From Leptospira ognonensis (GTDB taxonomy: Bacteria; Spirochaetota; Leptospiria; Leptospirales; Leptospiraceae), in contig NZ_RQGD01000035.1 in assembly GCF_004770745.1 (NCBI RefSeq), forward strand, positions 310,001 to 374,000: 64,000 bases of DNA, written 5' to 3'. Below are positions 47,366-56,540 of this stretch, piece by piece. Below the pieces are notes generated by a model that made no database searches, was not told the DNA's origin, and was given only the letters and a program-made list of their open reading frames with translations. Numbering within the stretch: the stretch's first letter is position 1; the number at the start of each line of letters is the position of its first letter. The position numbers and the translations under genes were made by a program.

Positions 47366-48558
47366 TCCATGCCTCCCATATCCTCTTGGAATTCCTTGTA
47401 AACAAATTCTTCCGATCCTTCTGGTTCGAAGGAATAGTGAATTTTGCCGGTAACGGCAGAAACAAACGCATGTTTGCGGGTACTCTTCTCGTATCCTAAA
47501 TACCAGTCTGGGGAAAGAGTGATTTTTCCACCTCCGCCTGGCAAGTCGTTTACAAATTGTGGGATTCCCATTCCTGCAATCTTGCCTCTCATATACCTGA
47601 TGATTTCAATCCCTTTGCCAAGAGGAGTTCGAAAGCCTCTTGAACCTGGAATCAGTTCTGGATCGTATAAGTAATATGCACGAACGCGCATCTCTAGCAA
47701 TTTTTTATGTAAGACAAGCATAGTCTCGGGATCATCATTGATCCCTTTGAGAAGAACGGCTTGGTTTCCGACAGAAACTCCCGCCTTTAAAAGCGCAAGG
47801 ATGGCATGCTTTGCATCGGGTGTGCATTCTTTGGGATGATTGAATTGGGTATTACAAAAGATCGAAAGTCTATCCGTATTGTGTTTCTCAATGATCTCGC
47901 ATAAGGCTTGGTTGATGCGAAAGGGCAATGTAACTGGGTTGCGAGTTCCTAACCTACAAATTTTTACATGCGGTATGGATTCTAATTCTCCAAGTATCCA
48001 ATCAATGCGAGTGTCGGAAAGGTTTAACGGATCTCCCCCGCTAATGACCACATCCTCAATAGATTCTGTTTTTCGAATATAATCTATTGCTACTTCTAGT
48101 TCCTCTTTTGACATCCGTTCACTTGATGCCGATACCTTTCTACCGCGCATACAATGTCTACAATAGACGCTACACGAATGATTTGAGAATAATAATACTC
48201 GATTCGGATACATATGAGTTAAACCCCTAACGGGAGATAACCTTTCCTCGTGCAGTGGGTCGGGAGATTCCTCTGGTGAAAGTACGGTTTCACTGGAATT
48301 GGGAACAATCATCCTTCTTATGGGACAGTCTGGATCAAAGGGATCGGATAAACTTAAATAATAAGGAGTTGATGAGACATTCAAGCGTATTGTATCTCTG
48401 ATCCCAATTTTCTCAGAATCAGTGAGAAGAAAATATTTTGACAAATCTTCACCCTTGACTCGGTTCTGAAGGTGTGACGTTGCATCCGTCCATTTCGTCC
48501 GTTCAAACAATTCTTTTCGATTCGTGATGATTTCTTCGTGAGAAGAAAAGGATAACAT
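47362..48558 (-). CDS. kamA: Lysine 2,3-aminomutase (radical SAM)
   Basis: PLP-, SAM- and [4Fe-4S]-dependent mutase converting L-lysine to L-beta-lysine. The 398-residue product has the radical SAM cysteines [15 protein letters not shown], the GGDPL motif, and the C-terminal [10 protein letters not shown] with the PLP-binding Lys. The Asp before PGGGGK and the Asp in [13 protein letters not shown] match the two residues that bind the lysine epsilon-amine in Clostridium KamA, supporting lysine rather than glutamate as substrate. The ATG at 48558 has AAGGA upstream; the frame extends to 48696 into a divergent gene. Distinct from EpmB in length and in these residues. Confidence 0.87.
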   Translation of the reverse strand: MLSFSSHEEIITNRKELFERTKWTDATSHLQNRVKGEDLSKYFLLTDSEKIGIRDTIRLNVSSTPYYLSLSDPFDPDCPIRRMIVPNSSETVLSPEESPDPLHEERLSPVRGLTHMYPNRVLLFSNHSCSVYCRHCMRGRKVSASSERMSKEELEVAIDYIRKTESIEDVVISGGDPLNLSDTRIDWILGELESIPHVKICRLGTRNPVTLPFRINQALCEIIEKHNTDRLSIFCNTQFNHPKECTPDAKHAILALLKAGVSVGNQAVLLKGINDDPETMLVLHKKLLEMRVRAYYLYDPELIPGSRGFRTPLGKGIEIIRYMRGKIAGMGIPQFVNDLPGGGGKITLSPDWYLGYEKSTRKHAFVSAVTGKIHYSFEPEGSEEFVYKEFQEDMGGMD

Positions 48559-48640
48559 AACAGTGAATTCCTTACTTGCCTTTTCATTGCCAAATTCTTT
48601 CATGGCGGTAATGCTTGAAAATCTTCCTGGTGAAATTAGG

Positions 48641-49285
48641 ATGGTAGCCTTCGATGTGGACGGCACCCTATTTTCCTCTGAATCCATAATCTTCAAGACC
48701 TATGTCCAGGCAATCGAAGAGTTTGCTCATAAGACAGGAAAACTGACAAAATTACCATCCCATGATCAAATCATGATGGAAATCGGAAAACCAGTTCGCG
48801 AGATTTTTGCCAACTTACTCCCCGATCTGCCTGAAACGGAAAGAGAAGGCATTTCCAGCCGTGTGCTCGATCTTTTATGCGATTCGATCCGCAATGGCGG
48901 TGGTGACTTTTATGCAGGTGTCGGCTCCACCATTCACTACCTCAAAGAAAAGGGATACACCATTACTTGTGCCTCTAATGGCAGGCGAGCGTACGTGGAA
49001 ACAGTTCTGGATACGGCAGGAGTTTTGTCCTATTTCGAACCCATTTTGGTCATCAACCAAGAAAATATCTGTACGAAAGGCGATATCATTACGGAATACA
49101 TTAAAAAATACAATTTCTCCCCAGATACCATTGTCCTTGTAGGTGATAGGTATAGTGATTGGGAGGCGGCAAGGAAAAATGGATGTCGGTTTGGCTTCTG
49201 TTCTTACGGCCATGCCACAAGTGGCGAGATTCCTGATTTTGAATGGGAATTCAAAGATCTCCAAGCTCTAAAAGATTTTTTTTAG
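48641..49285 (+). CDS. HAD-superfamily phosphatase (phosphoglycolate phosphatase-like)
   Basis: A HAD hydrolase with all motifs: [10 protein letters not shown] (nucleophile Asp), TCASNGRR (motif II), a Lys in ENICTKGD (motif III) and [16 protein letters not shown] (motif IV). The cap is helical, as in Gph/PGPase subfamily. The substrate cannot be set from sequence. Start choice: ATG 48641 has GGTGA seven bases before; in-frame ATGs at 48602 and 48611 add 10-13 residues and have weaker sites. It is divergent from kamA with about 80 bases between the chosen starts. Confidence 0.82.
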   Translation: MVAFDVDGTLFSSESIIFKTYVQAIEEFAHKTGKLTKLPSHDQIMMEIGKPVREIFANLLPDLPETEREGISSRVLDLLCDSIRNGGGDFYAGVGSTIHYLKEKGYTITCASNGRRAYVETVLDTAGVLSYFEPILVINQENICTKGDIITEYIKKYNFSPDTIVLVGDRYSDWEAARKNGCRFGFCSYGHATSGEIPDFEWEFKDLQALKDFF

Positions 49286-49320
49286 AACCCCTTTCGTAAA
49301 AATTTACCGATTCTTTAATT

Positions 49321-50142
49321 GTGGCACCTCCTCCGTTGCAAACAAACGATAGAACGAAGTCGCTCAGCTATGTACTGGCGGGACTATTTTTTGTACTCGT
49401 TCTCATCGAAAAGTCACTTGGATTTTCGGGGCAAGGCATGGTTAAAAATTGGTCCAAGGACAGTTTTAAAAACATTGGTAACAGCGGTCAAAAAAGAATG
49501 CCAGTGGCGTCTTCTGATCCCTTCGGAAATGGAGAATGGGAAGATGACTTAGCTTGGGAAGAAGAAGCCCTTGAGAATACCGTAGCAATCAGCGAAAAAC
49601 CCGCACAAACCAAACCTTTGCTAGATGATGGTTTTAGCATTCCCGAGGTGACTTTACCTGAGGATCGTTTCCCTTTCCATGGAAAATCCTTAAAAGAGGA
49701 TGCCGGTTACCTCTCTGTTTATTTTTTAAAATTCTATGGACAAGGTAAAAATAGTCAGTCCCAACTAGTCAAAGTTACACGGCAGTTCAACGGCGGTGAC
49801 CCCATTCCCTTTATTCTATCTCAGCTGCAGAATGGACCAAATCCTGAAGAGAAATCGAAAGGTGTCCTGAATTCACTTCCAAAGAAACTCAGATTTGACA
49901 CAAATTATAAAATGGAAGAAGGTATTTTACATATTTCTTTTTCTAGAGATTTAGAAATAGGTGGAAGTCCTGAAATTTTGAAAGACCGCCTTGACCAAAT
50001 CTGTTACAGCTTCATTGGAAATTTTGGAATCAAGGGCGTAGTCCTCTATATTGGGAATACTCGGCTTCGTAGCCTTGGTGGAGACGGCATGACGCTTCCA
50101 GATGTACTTGTACGTAATCCAAGGAAAGTCATTTTATTTTGA
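49321..50142 (+). CDS. GerMN-domain membrane-anchored protein
   Basis: A 273-residue protein with one N-terminal membrane segment (residues 15-37), a low-complexity acidic linker (about 60-110, GEWEDDLAWEEEALE) and a C-terminal GerMN domain (about 130-270), recognised by FILSQLQNGPNPEEKSKGVLNSLPKK and HISFSRDLE. GerMN occurs in spore-germination GerM but also in many non-sporulating bacteria, where it is probably an envelope or peptidoglycan-associated module. The start is GTG with no clear Shine-Dalgarno. Function here is unknown. Confidence 0.65.
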   Translation: MAPPPLQTNDRTKSLSYVLAGLFFVLVLIEKSLGFSGQGMVKNWSKDSFKNIGNSGQKRMPVASSDPFGNGEWEDDLAWEEEALENTVAISEKPAQTKPLLDDGFSIPEVTLPEDRFPFHGKSLKEDAGYLSVYFLKFYGQGKNSQSQLVKVTRQFNGGDPIPFILSQLQNGPNPEEKSKGVLNSLPKKLRFDTNYKMEEGILHISFSRDLEIGGSPEILKDRLDQICYSFIGNFGIKGVVLYIGNTRLRSLGGDGMTLPDVLVRNPRKVILF

Positions 50143-50202
50143 AATCATCATATTACTTGCAAGAATCCTCTCTCTCTATTACATTAGTAGGAGGAAGAGA
50201 CT

Positions 50203-51411
50203 ATGCGACGTTATAATTTTAGAAGATTCTATTTTATCATACGTAAACTTTTCCTACGTACATACCACCCTACGTTTATCGCGACCAATTTCTCCGATAT
50301 CCGCTCTTCGGTTATGATTTTTGGTGTGCTCAGTGCTTTCACATCCATGGTCTCACTTTTTTTTGTGGATTCTCTCGTGCGGACGAAAGAAGCAAGCTTT
50401 TGGATCGCGTTCTTTAGGATTTCCGCCTTACTCATCTGTTTTACTGCTTACATCTCTGCCAAAAAAAGATTTAGATTTTTTGAAAGACATATCTTTTCAT
50501 TCACTGGTTTTTTTGTTACTTCTTTGATTTTAATCTACATTCCTATGATGGTTTATGATAAGCCAAATCACTCTTATTATCTTTATGGATCTGCAATTGT
50601 GATCGCAAGTTCGGCGATTATTTTATGGATTGAACCAGTTCGTATTTTTTTACTTTCCTTACTTTATGTGTTTATCTTCATTCCACTCCATTTAAATTTT
50701 TCTGAAAATTTGGGATTTGATCGGTTCGTTTTTTACCAAGATATATTGATTGTCACCTTTCTTTTGGGTATGGGTTTTACTGCAAATCTCCTCATCAACT
50801 TTTGGCGATTTGAAGAATACCGATCCAAGATTCGCCTTCGCATTACGGTTGGAAAACTCCTAAGGATCAATCAAAAAATTCACGATTTATCTCGCATTGA
50901 TTCCATGACCGATCTCTTCAACAGGCGCCACCTACTCGAACAATTTGACTTGTATAAGAAGAGATCAAAGCGGGAAGATTTTTATATCGGGCTTGTCATC
51001 TTAGATTTGGATCATTTAAAAGCAATCAACGACAAATTTGGTCATAAGCAAGGGGACTTGGCGATTCAAGCGTTTGGTAAAACCTTAAAATCTCGCGTTC
51101 GATCTACTGACATTGCAGCAAGAATTGGTGGAGACGAGTTTTGTATTTTAGCCTCCCCTGTCGATAGCATCGGACTTGAAACCTTAACAGAGAGTATTCG
51201 AGAGAAAATTGAAATCCTTCGGATCCCTGTTTACAACCAACCAGGCGAAACCATTCAGATTACGGTATCAATAGGAGCCACCATGTTTGGTTCCAATGAA
51301 GATCCTACTTTTGATGAGCTATATCATAAAATTGATACGGCTCTATATGCTTCAAAAAATGCAGGTCGAAATCGTATCACGATCCTCCCACCTACAAACA
51401 GTATCGCCTAG
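50203..51411 (+). CDS. Membrane diguanylate cyclase (GGDEF)
   Basis: A 402-residue protein with about six hydrophobic membrane segments (residues 28-210) and a C-terminal GGDEF domain (about 235-395). The cyclase motif is RIGGDEFCIL (GGDEF intact), with DSMTDLFNRRHLLEQ upstream and SKNAGRNRITIL at the end, so it should make c-di-GMP from GTP. No RxxD inhibitory site is seen in the expected spot. An AGGAGG ribosome-binding site lies nine bases upstream of the ATG. No EAL or PilZ gene adjoins. Confidence 0.92.
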   Translation: MRRYNFRRFYFIIRKLFLRTYHPTFIATNFSDIRSSVMIFGVLSAFTSMVSLFFVDSLVRTKEASFWIAFFRISALLICFTAYISAKKRFRFFERHIFSFTGFFVTSLILIYIPMMVYDKPNHSYYLYGSAIVIASSAIILWIEPVRIFLLSLLYVFIFIPLHLNFSENLGFDRFVFYQDILIVTFLLGMGFTANLLINFWRFEEYRSKIRLRITVGKLLRINQKIHDLSRIDSMTDLFNRRHLLEQFDLYKKRSKREDFYIGLVILDLDHLKAINDKFGHKQGDLAIQAFGKTLKSRVRSTDIAARIGGDEFCILASPVDSIGLETLTESIREKIEILRIPVYNQPGETIQITVSIGATMFGSNEDPTFDELYHKIDTALYASKNAGRNRITILPPTNSIA

Positions 51412-51417
51412 CGAGAA

Positions 51418-52518
51418 CTAGGTAAGGACTGGCATCTCCACATTTTCGTAGAGTAAATTTCGTCGCACTGGTGTAAATCCACCCTCTTTTAGAAACTTTT
51501 GAGCCTCTTTTTCAGACTTGAGTCCAAAAGAACGAAGGACATTTTCTTCGATTACCACAGACGATATATCATCTGCTCCACTCAAGAGGGCTAATTGGCC
51601 GACACCTTTTCCAAGCACCATAACGGAAGTTTCCATATGAGCGATGTTATCAAAAAAGATACGGCAGATTCCCAAAACTTTCAGGTATTCATGTGTTGGA
51701 ACCGAACGAATTTTAAATCTTTTTGTCTGTGGCTGAAAGGTCCACGGGATAAAAGACAAAAAACCACCGGTTCGATCTTGAAGGTCTCGGATGACTTGCA
51801 AATGTTCGATTACCTCTTCCTGAGTTTCTTCCGATCCGAATACGACATTGGCAGATCCGGGAAGACCCACTTCATGGCAGGTTTCCATGGCACGCACCCA
51901 TTCAGTCACACTGGCCTTTTTGGGAGAGATGATCTCCCGCATTCTTTCGGTTAAGATTTCTGCTCCTGCTCCTGGCACGGAATCAAGTCCGATGGATTTT
52001 AACTCAATGAGAACGTCTCTCAATGGACGCTTGGTTATGGTTTCTAAATTGATGATTTCAACGGGGGAAAAGGCACGGATGTGCATGGAGGGAAATCTCT
52101 TTTTGATTCCCGAAATGATTTCAGTATAATAAGAAAAAGGAAGTTCTGGGTAGACACCCCCCTGCAAAAACAACTGGTCGGCGCCCATCTCCATAGCAAA
52201 GTCCATTTTCTCTAAAATTTCATCCAAGGACAAAACATAGCCCTTACCATTGCCAATTTCATCCATAAAGGAGCAAAAACTACATTCTACATTGCAATAG
52301 TTTGTATAGTTCACGACACGAAACATGGTGTAGCTCGCTTCTGAGAGAGGTCTCACTTTTTCACGGAGATACCTGGCGACCATTTGGATTTTTAAGAAAT
52401 CGGCTTCCTTGTAGAGAAGGATTGCCTCTTCCTTTGAGATTCTTTTGCCTTCGATGGCCTTGAGAAGAATGGCGTCTGCTGGGATTTCTGGTAAAAATTG
52501 AAAATGGGAGGGGATCAT
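51418..52518 (-). CDS. mqnC: Cyclic dehypoxanthinyl futalosine synthase (radical SAM)
   Basis: Radical SAM enzyme cyclising dehypoxanthinylfutalosine in the futalosine route to menaquinone. The 366-residue product has the cluster motif [15 protein letters not shown] (CxxxCxxC), [16 protein letters not shown], the block [10 protein letters not shown], and the C-terminal [12 protein letters not shown] which marks MqnC rather than its paralogue MqnE (PLAFHPENN). It is divergent from a membrane Fe-S reductase gene, with an inverted repeat between them, and works in the same pathway as MqnA at 15.9 kb. Confidence 0.9.
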   Translation of the reverse strand: MIPSHFQFLPEIPADAILLKAIEGKRISKEEAILLYKEADFLKIQMVARYLREKVRPLSEASYTMFRVVNYTNYCNVECSFCSFMDEIGNGKGYVLSLDEILEKMDFAMEMGADQLFLQGGVYPELPFSYYTEIISGIKKRFPSMHIRAFSPVEIINLETITKRPLRDVLIELKSIGLDSVPGAGAEILTERMREIISPKKASVTEWVRAMETCHEVGLPGSANVVFGSEETQEEVIEHLQVIRDLQDRTGGFLSFIPWTFQPQTKRFKIRSVPTHEYLKVLGICRIFFDNIAHMETSVMVLGKGVGQLALLSGADDISSVVIEENVLRSFGLKSEKEAQKFLKEGGFTPVRRNLLYENVEMPVLT

Positions 52519-52564
52519 TTGGCTACCTATGTTTGACTTGAGAAATCACTCTCTTATCATTTTA

Positions 52565-52594
52565 AAAAATGAATTTTCCTGGACATTCATTTTT
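52565..52594. promoter_or_regulatory. 10-bp perfect inverted repeat between mqnC and the Fe-S reductase gene
   Basis: AAAAATGAAT (52565-52574) and ATTCATTTTT (52585-52594) are perfect inverted repeats separated by ten bases, in the 122-base divergent region. A terminator between divergent starts would make little sense, so an operator or shared regulatory site is more likely. Confidence 0.5.
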
Positions 52595-52640
52595 CTAAGA
52601 AAAACCTAGGAAATACCAACACCTTAAGGGCAAAATATAA

Positions 52641-54743
52641 ATGGATATCGGAAGAATTCTCTTTCACCTACTATTCACAGCATTCTTTATCGCGGCAAAC
52701 GTAGTTTTCGCTCGAGCGATCATTTACCGTCTTCGGTTGATCTTCCAAGGAAGACCGGCATTCTTCAATGAAGATGCTAAGAAAAATTTAAACCTTCCAT
52801 TTCGCTTGAAGAGTTTTTTTGAAAACGTCATCCTGCAAAAGAAGAACTTCCGTGAACCACTTCGCGGTATCATGCACGCCTTTATTTTTTATGGCTTCTT
52901 AGTCTATACCATTCACACAACAAGCCAAATGATTGCTGGTGTATTTGGTTATGCGATGGAAGACCCTTATCGTTTTATGCTACCCGATTTTCTTTTTGGA
53001 GAAAGCGCAAATCACGTTTATGAGCAAATCGTAAATTATGTTTCTCTACTTGTGTTAACGGGTCTTAGTTTCTTTGCTTGGAGACGATGGATCCAAAAAG
53101 CGAAAGGTCTAGATGTTCACTCACCTGCTTCAGCCATTGTCATAAGTATGATTGCTACTCTGATGGTTACTACTCTACTGGGTAATGGTGCGAAAACCGT
53201 TGCTGCAACTTATTTTACAGAGCCTGGTCTGATTGATGGGATGATCGGAAGAGTATGGGAAATGGTTGGCGTATCAAATTCTAGTGCCGATCTCGTTTTT
53301 CAAATCATGTGGTGGGGTCATATCGCTACCGTATTCTCTTTCATGCTTTATGTTCCTACATCAAAACATGCTCACTTAATTTTTGCTCCTATCAATTATT
53401 TTTTTGCCACTGATACTCCTAAAGGTCAACTTTCAAAATTAAATCTGGAAGATGAAAATGCAGTATGGGGATCTAACAGAGTAGAAGATTTCCCATGGCC
53501 AAACCTTTTAGATGGAATGTCTTGTATCGAATGCGGGAGATGCCAAGTAGAATGTCCTGCCAATCGCACAGGAAAGATGCTTAATCCGAAAGCAATCATT
53601 GTTGAACTAAAACACCAGTTACTTGAGAAAATGCCACTTATTGATGCCGCACGTGCAGGCAAAACAAGAGAGGAAGCAGCGGAGGCAGTTGCTGCTCTAG
53701 ATACAGGAGTGATCAATTCTCATGAAGGTTTGAGTGAAGAATCCATTTGGGGTTGTACAACTTGTTTTGCCTGCGTGGAAGCTTGTCCCGTTGGAAATAA
53801 CCAAGTAAATGCCATTATAGAAATGCGAAGGCACTTAGTTCTTGCCGAATCAAAAATGAGTCCTGAACTTCAAAAAGCGTTCACAAATATGGAAAACAAT
53901 TCGAACCCTTGGGGTGTAGGCGCGCATACAAGAGCAGACTGGGCACAGGGATTGGATGTTAAGGTTCTTGGTGAAACAGAAGATAAAAACATAGATATTC
54001 TCTATTGGGTTGGATGTGCAGGAGCTTTTGATGAGAGAAATAAGAAAATCTCACAAGACTTCGTTAAGATTATGAAAAAGGCAAACGTCAATTTCGGTAT
54101 CTTAGGAACAGAAGAAGGATGTTCCGGCGACTCAGCACGACGCGGTGGAAATGAGTATCTTTACCAAACCCTTGCACAACAAAACGTAGACACAATGAAC
54201 GGTTATGGAGTTAAAAAGATTGTAACGGCATGTCCTCATTGTTACAATACAATCAAAAACGAATACCCACAGTTTGGCGGTAATTTTGATGTGGTCCACC
54301 ACTCGGAATTTATCAACCAGCTCTCAAACGAAGGCAAAATTGACGTGAAAGTCGCTGATGACGCAGCCCAAGGAAAATTCACATACCACGATTCTTGTTA
54401 TATCGGACGTTATAACAATAACTACGAAAACCCGAGAGACGTTGTGAAAAAGGTTTCTGGTGGTAAATTGGAAGAAGCAGTGGATCACCATTCAAAAGGT
54501 CTCTGTTGTGGTGCAGGTGGTGCGCAATATTGGATGGAAGAACATGTAGATGAGTCCAATCCAGAAAGCATGCGCGTCAATAGCAAGCGAACAGGTCAGC
54601 TACTAGATACAGGGGCAAGCACTATTGCAACTGCATGTCCGTTCTGTATCACCATGATTACAGATGGTGTCAAAGCAGCAGAAAAAATAGATTCTGTGAA
54701 AGTGAAAGACATCGCGGAGTTAGTTGCCGAGAACTTAAAGTAA
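52641..54743 (+). CDS. Membrane Fe-S oxidoreductase, HdrD-like; candidate ETF:menaquinone oxidoreductase
   Basis: A 700-residue protein with an N-terminal NarI-like membrane domain of about six helices (residues 5-250), two [4Fe-4S] motifs (CIECGRCQVECPANR and CTTCFACVEACPVGNN, about 290-385), and two CCG domains (WVGCAGAFDERN with GCSGD, and CYIGRYNNNY with GLCCGAGGA). This is the architecture of membrane electron-transfer-flavoprotein:menaquinone reductases (EMO), which pass beta-oxidation electrons to menaquinone. That role is inferred; other HdrD-like roles are possible. It diverges from mqnC. Confidence 0.72.
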   Translation: MDIGRILFHLLFTAFFIAANVVFARAIIYRLRLIFQGRPAFFNEDAKKNLNLPFRLKSFFENVILQKKNFREPLRGIMHAFIFYGFLVYTIHTTSQMIAGVFGYAMEDPYRFMLPDFLFGESANHVYEQIVNYVSLLVLTGLSFFAWRRWIQKAKGLDVHSPASAIVISMIATLMVTTLLGNGAKTVAATYFTEPGLIDGMIGRVWEMVGVSNSSADLVFQIMWWGHIATVFSFMLYVPTSKHAHLIFAPINYFFATDTPKGQLSKLNLEDENAVWGSNRVEDFPWPNLLDGMSCIECGRCQVECPANRTGKMLNPKAIIVELKHQLLEKMPLIDAARAGKTREEAAEAVAALDTGVINSHEGLSEESIWGCTTCFACVEACPVGNNQVNAIIEMRRHLVLAESKMSPELQKAFTNMENNSNPWGVGAHTRADWAQGLDVKVLGETEDKNIDILYWVGCAGAFDERNKKISQDFVKIMKKANVNFGILGTEEGCSGDSARRGGNEYLYQTLAQQNVDTMNGYGVKKIVTACPHCYNTIKNEYPQFGGNFDVVHHSEFINQLSNEGKIDVKVADDAAQGKFTYHDSCYIGRYNNNYENPRDVVKKVSGGKLEEAVDHHSKGLCCGAGGAQYWMEEHVDESNPESMRVNSKRTGQLLDTGASTIATACPFCITMITDGVKAAEKIDSVKVKDIAELVAENLK

Positions 54744-54765
54744 ATCAGTCAATCAGGTGAGAAAG

Positions 54766-55578
54766 ATGATTCGGAAAGCAAATTTTTCGTTTTCACTTTT
54801 TCACCTGTTTTTTGTTATTCCCCTCCTAACACTTACTTCCATTCAGGCTGACGAAAGTCTCCCAGGACCTGGAAAAGATGGTATCACCATTACGGTGGAA
54901 AAAGGGCAAACTCTATCCGTCATTTCGAAAACCTATCTAGATGATCCCCGAAAATGGAAAGAGCTATTAAAATCAAATAAGATAGACAATCCTAATTTGA
55001 TCCTACCTGGCATGAAATTATGGATTCCTGCAAGTCTAGGAAAACGTCCCATTGCCGAGATCGCAAGATCCAGAGGCCAATCCTTTGTCTTTCTCCACTC
55101 TAAAAAAGAAACGAGCTGGTCGAATGCTTCTGCTGGCGTGGGTTTATTCCTTCGCGATGAGGCAAAAACAGAGGCGGACTCTTTACTCGAGCTGCATCTT
55201 GTCTCTGGATCTCAACTCGAACTGGCACCTAGCAGTCATGTACTGATTGAACGTGTAAAATCAGATACCGAACCCGATACTTTCTTTTTACGTCGCGGAC
55301 GAATGAAAGCTATCGTTTCGAAGAGTAATGGAACGACACTTAAGAAAATGTTTATTTTAAGAACACCTGCTGCCATTGCCGATGTGAAAGGTACTGAATT
55401 TCTAACCGAAGTCGATGAGAAAGAAAACACAAGTTTAGCTTGTTATGAAGGTAATGTAGCTGTATCTGCACAGAATGTTACCGTAGAAGTCAAAGCAGGT
55501 TATGCAACCTTTGTAGAGAAAGGCAAAGCACCGACCACACCTTTTCTCATACCAAACGCACCGAAGATAGAACCATGA
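54766..55578 (+). CDS. LysM-FecR domain exported protein
   Basis: A 270-residue protein with a signal peptide (residues 1-28), a LysM peptidoglycan-binding module (about 45-92; TVEKGQTLSVISKTYLDDPRKW, then ILPGMKLWIP) and a FecR domain (about 110-235; GSQLELAPSSHVLIERV and PAAIADVKGTEFLTEV). The ATG at 54766 has AGGTGA five bases upstream; GTG at 54757 is also in frame. It is the first gene of an operon with an OmpL47-like protein and a membrane SpoIIE phosphatase, which suggests an envelope-sensing role. Confidence 0.84.
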   Translation: MIRKANFSFSLFHLFFVIPLLTLTSIQADESLPGPGKDGITITVEKGQTLSVISKTYLDDPRKWKELLKSNKIDNPNLILPGMKLWIPASLGKRPIAEIARSRGQSFVFLHSKKETSWSNASAGVGLFLRDEAKTEADSLLELHLVSGSQLELAPSSHVLIERVKSDTEPDTFFLRRGRMKAIVSKSNGTTLKKMFILRTPAAIADVKGTEFLTEVDEKENTSLACYEGNVAVSAQNVTVEVKAGYATFVEKGKAPTTPFLIPNAPKIEP

Positions 55579-56540
55579 GTTTCAAAAAATCTATCTACTG
55601 CCTGATTCTAATCACCGGCTTTCTCTCGAGTTTTGCACAACAGAATTCTGCGCTCGAAACAGAATCTGATGAATTCAAAATGACTTTGCTTTTAGAAAAG
55701 GATAATCCAGCGATCAAAGAATTCGAAATCGAGTTTTGGAAAGAAATAGAAACAGATACGTCCAAAGAATTACCGGTCCAAAAACTCTTAAAACCCGGTC
55801 GCAACGTAATCACAGCTCCGATGGATTCAAAGTACTTTCGAGTTAGAGCCGTTGCACTTCTAAACATTAGAGGGTATTGGACAGATTTCAATCCAATCAA
55901 ACGATTTCCCCTTCAAAAAAATCCGAACCTTGCGGTAGTTTTAGACGTCCCAAAAATAAAGAACACCTCAGACGTATTCTTAAAGGTAAAAAATCAAATC
56001 GGTCATGAAGATACCTTTCTTGTTTCCCCTGAGTTTATGATCCGAGAGAATTCGCAAAAAACCGTTCGCTATTTTTACAGACTGAATGATGCAGATTGGC
56101 GCCATCTCGCAGAACAAACGATTCAAATCAAGGATGAGGGTTCTTTTAAATTAGAATATTACGGTGTCGATTTACTGGGTAATAAAGAGCCGATCCAACA
56201 AATTTCTTTTTCTGTTGACCGCACTCCACCTGAAACTCATCTACAATTTGAAGGAAATACCTTTTCCAATGAACGTTTCTTTTTTCTAGCTCCAGACGTA
56301 TCCATCCGACTATTCAGTATAGATAGTCTATCTGGTTTAGAAAAAACATATTTTCGATTTGGATGTCAACTTCCACTTCAGACGGTATGGAATGTTTACG
56401 AAGAAGCCATCAAAATCAAAAAACTCCAGGAATCAAAATGCAAACAAATTCTTTATCTTGAATACTATTCCAGAGATCGAGTAGGAAACACGGAATCTGT
56501 TAATCTAAAGGAAATCGCGCTTCCGATAAGAAATGATTAA
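55575..56540 (+). CDS. OmpL47-like exported protein
   Basis: A 321-residue protein with a signal peptide (to about residue 22) and at least one OmpL47-type beta repeat: YFYRLNDADWRHLAEQTIQI, GSFKLEYYGVDLLGNKEPIQ and SFSVDRTPPETHLQ, a pattern shared with OmpL47 and with chitobiase/Ig-like exported proteins. A second shorter repeat follows about residues 220-315 (ILYLEYYSRDRVGNTE). The ATG overlaps the stop of the LysM-FecR gene, and its end overlaps the phosphatase gene. The function is unknown; surface exposure is plausible but unproven. Confidence 0.7.
   Translation: MSFKKSIYCLILITGFLSSFAQQNSALETESDEFKMTLLLEKDNPAIKEFEIEFWKEIETDTSKELPVQKLLKPGRNVITAPMDSKYFRVRAVALLNIRGYWTDFNPIKRFPLQKNPNLAVVLDVPKIKNTSDVFLKVKNQIGHEDTFLVSPEFMIRENSQKTVRYFYRLNDADWRHLAEQTIQIKDEGSFKLEYYGVDLLGNKEPIQQISFSVDRTPPETHLQFEGNTFSNERFFFLAPDVSIRLFSIDSLSGLEKTYFRFGCQLPLQTVWNVYEEAIKIKKLQESKCKQILYLEYYSRDRVGNTESVNLKEIALPIRND

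Noticed and set aside
47362..48696. EpmB (EF-P lysine modification) as identity of the aminomutase
   Set aside because: Protein length, the lysine-binding Asp residues and the operon partners fit KamA; no epmA or efp gene is in the window.
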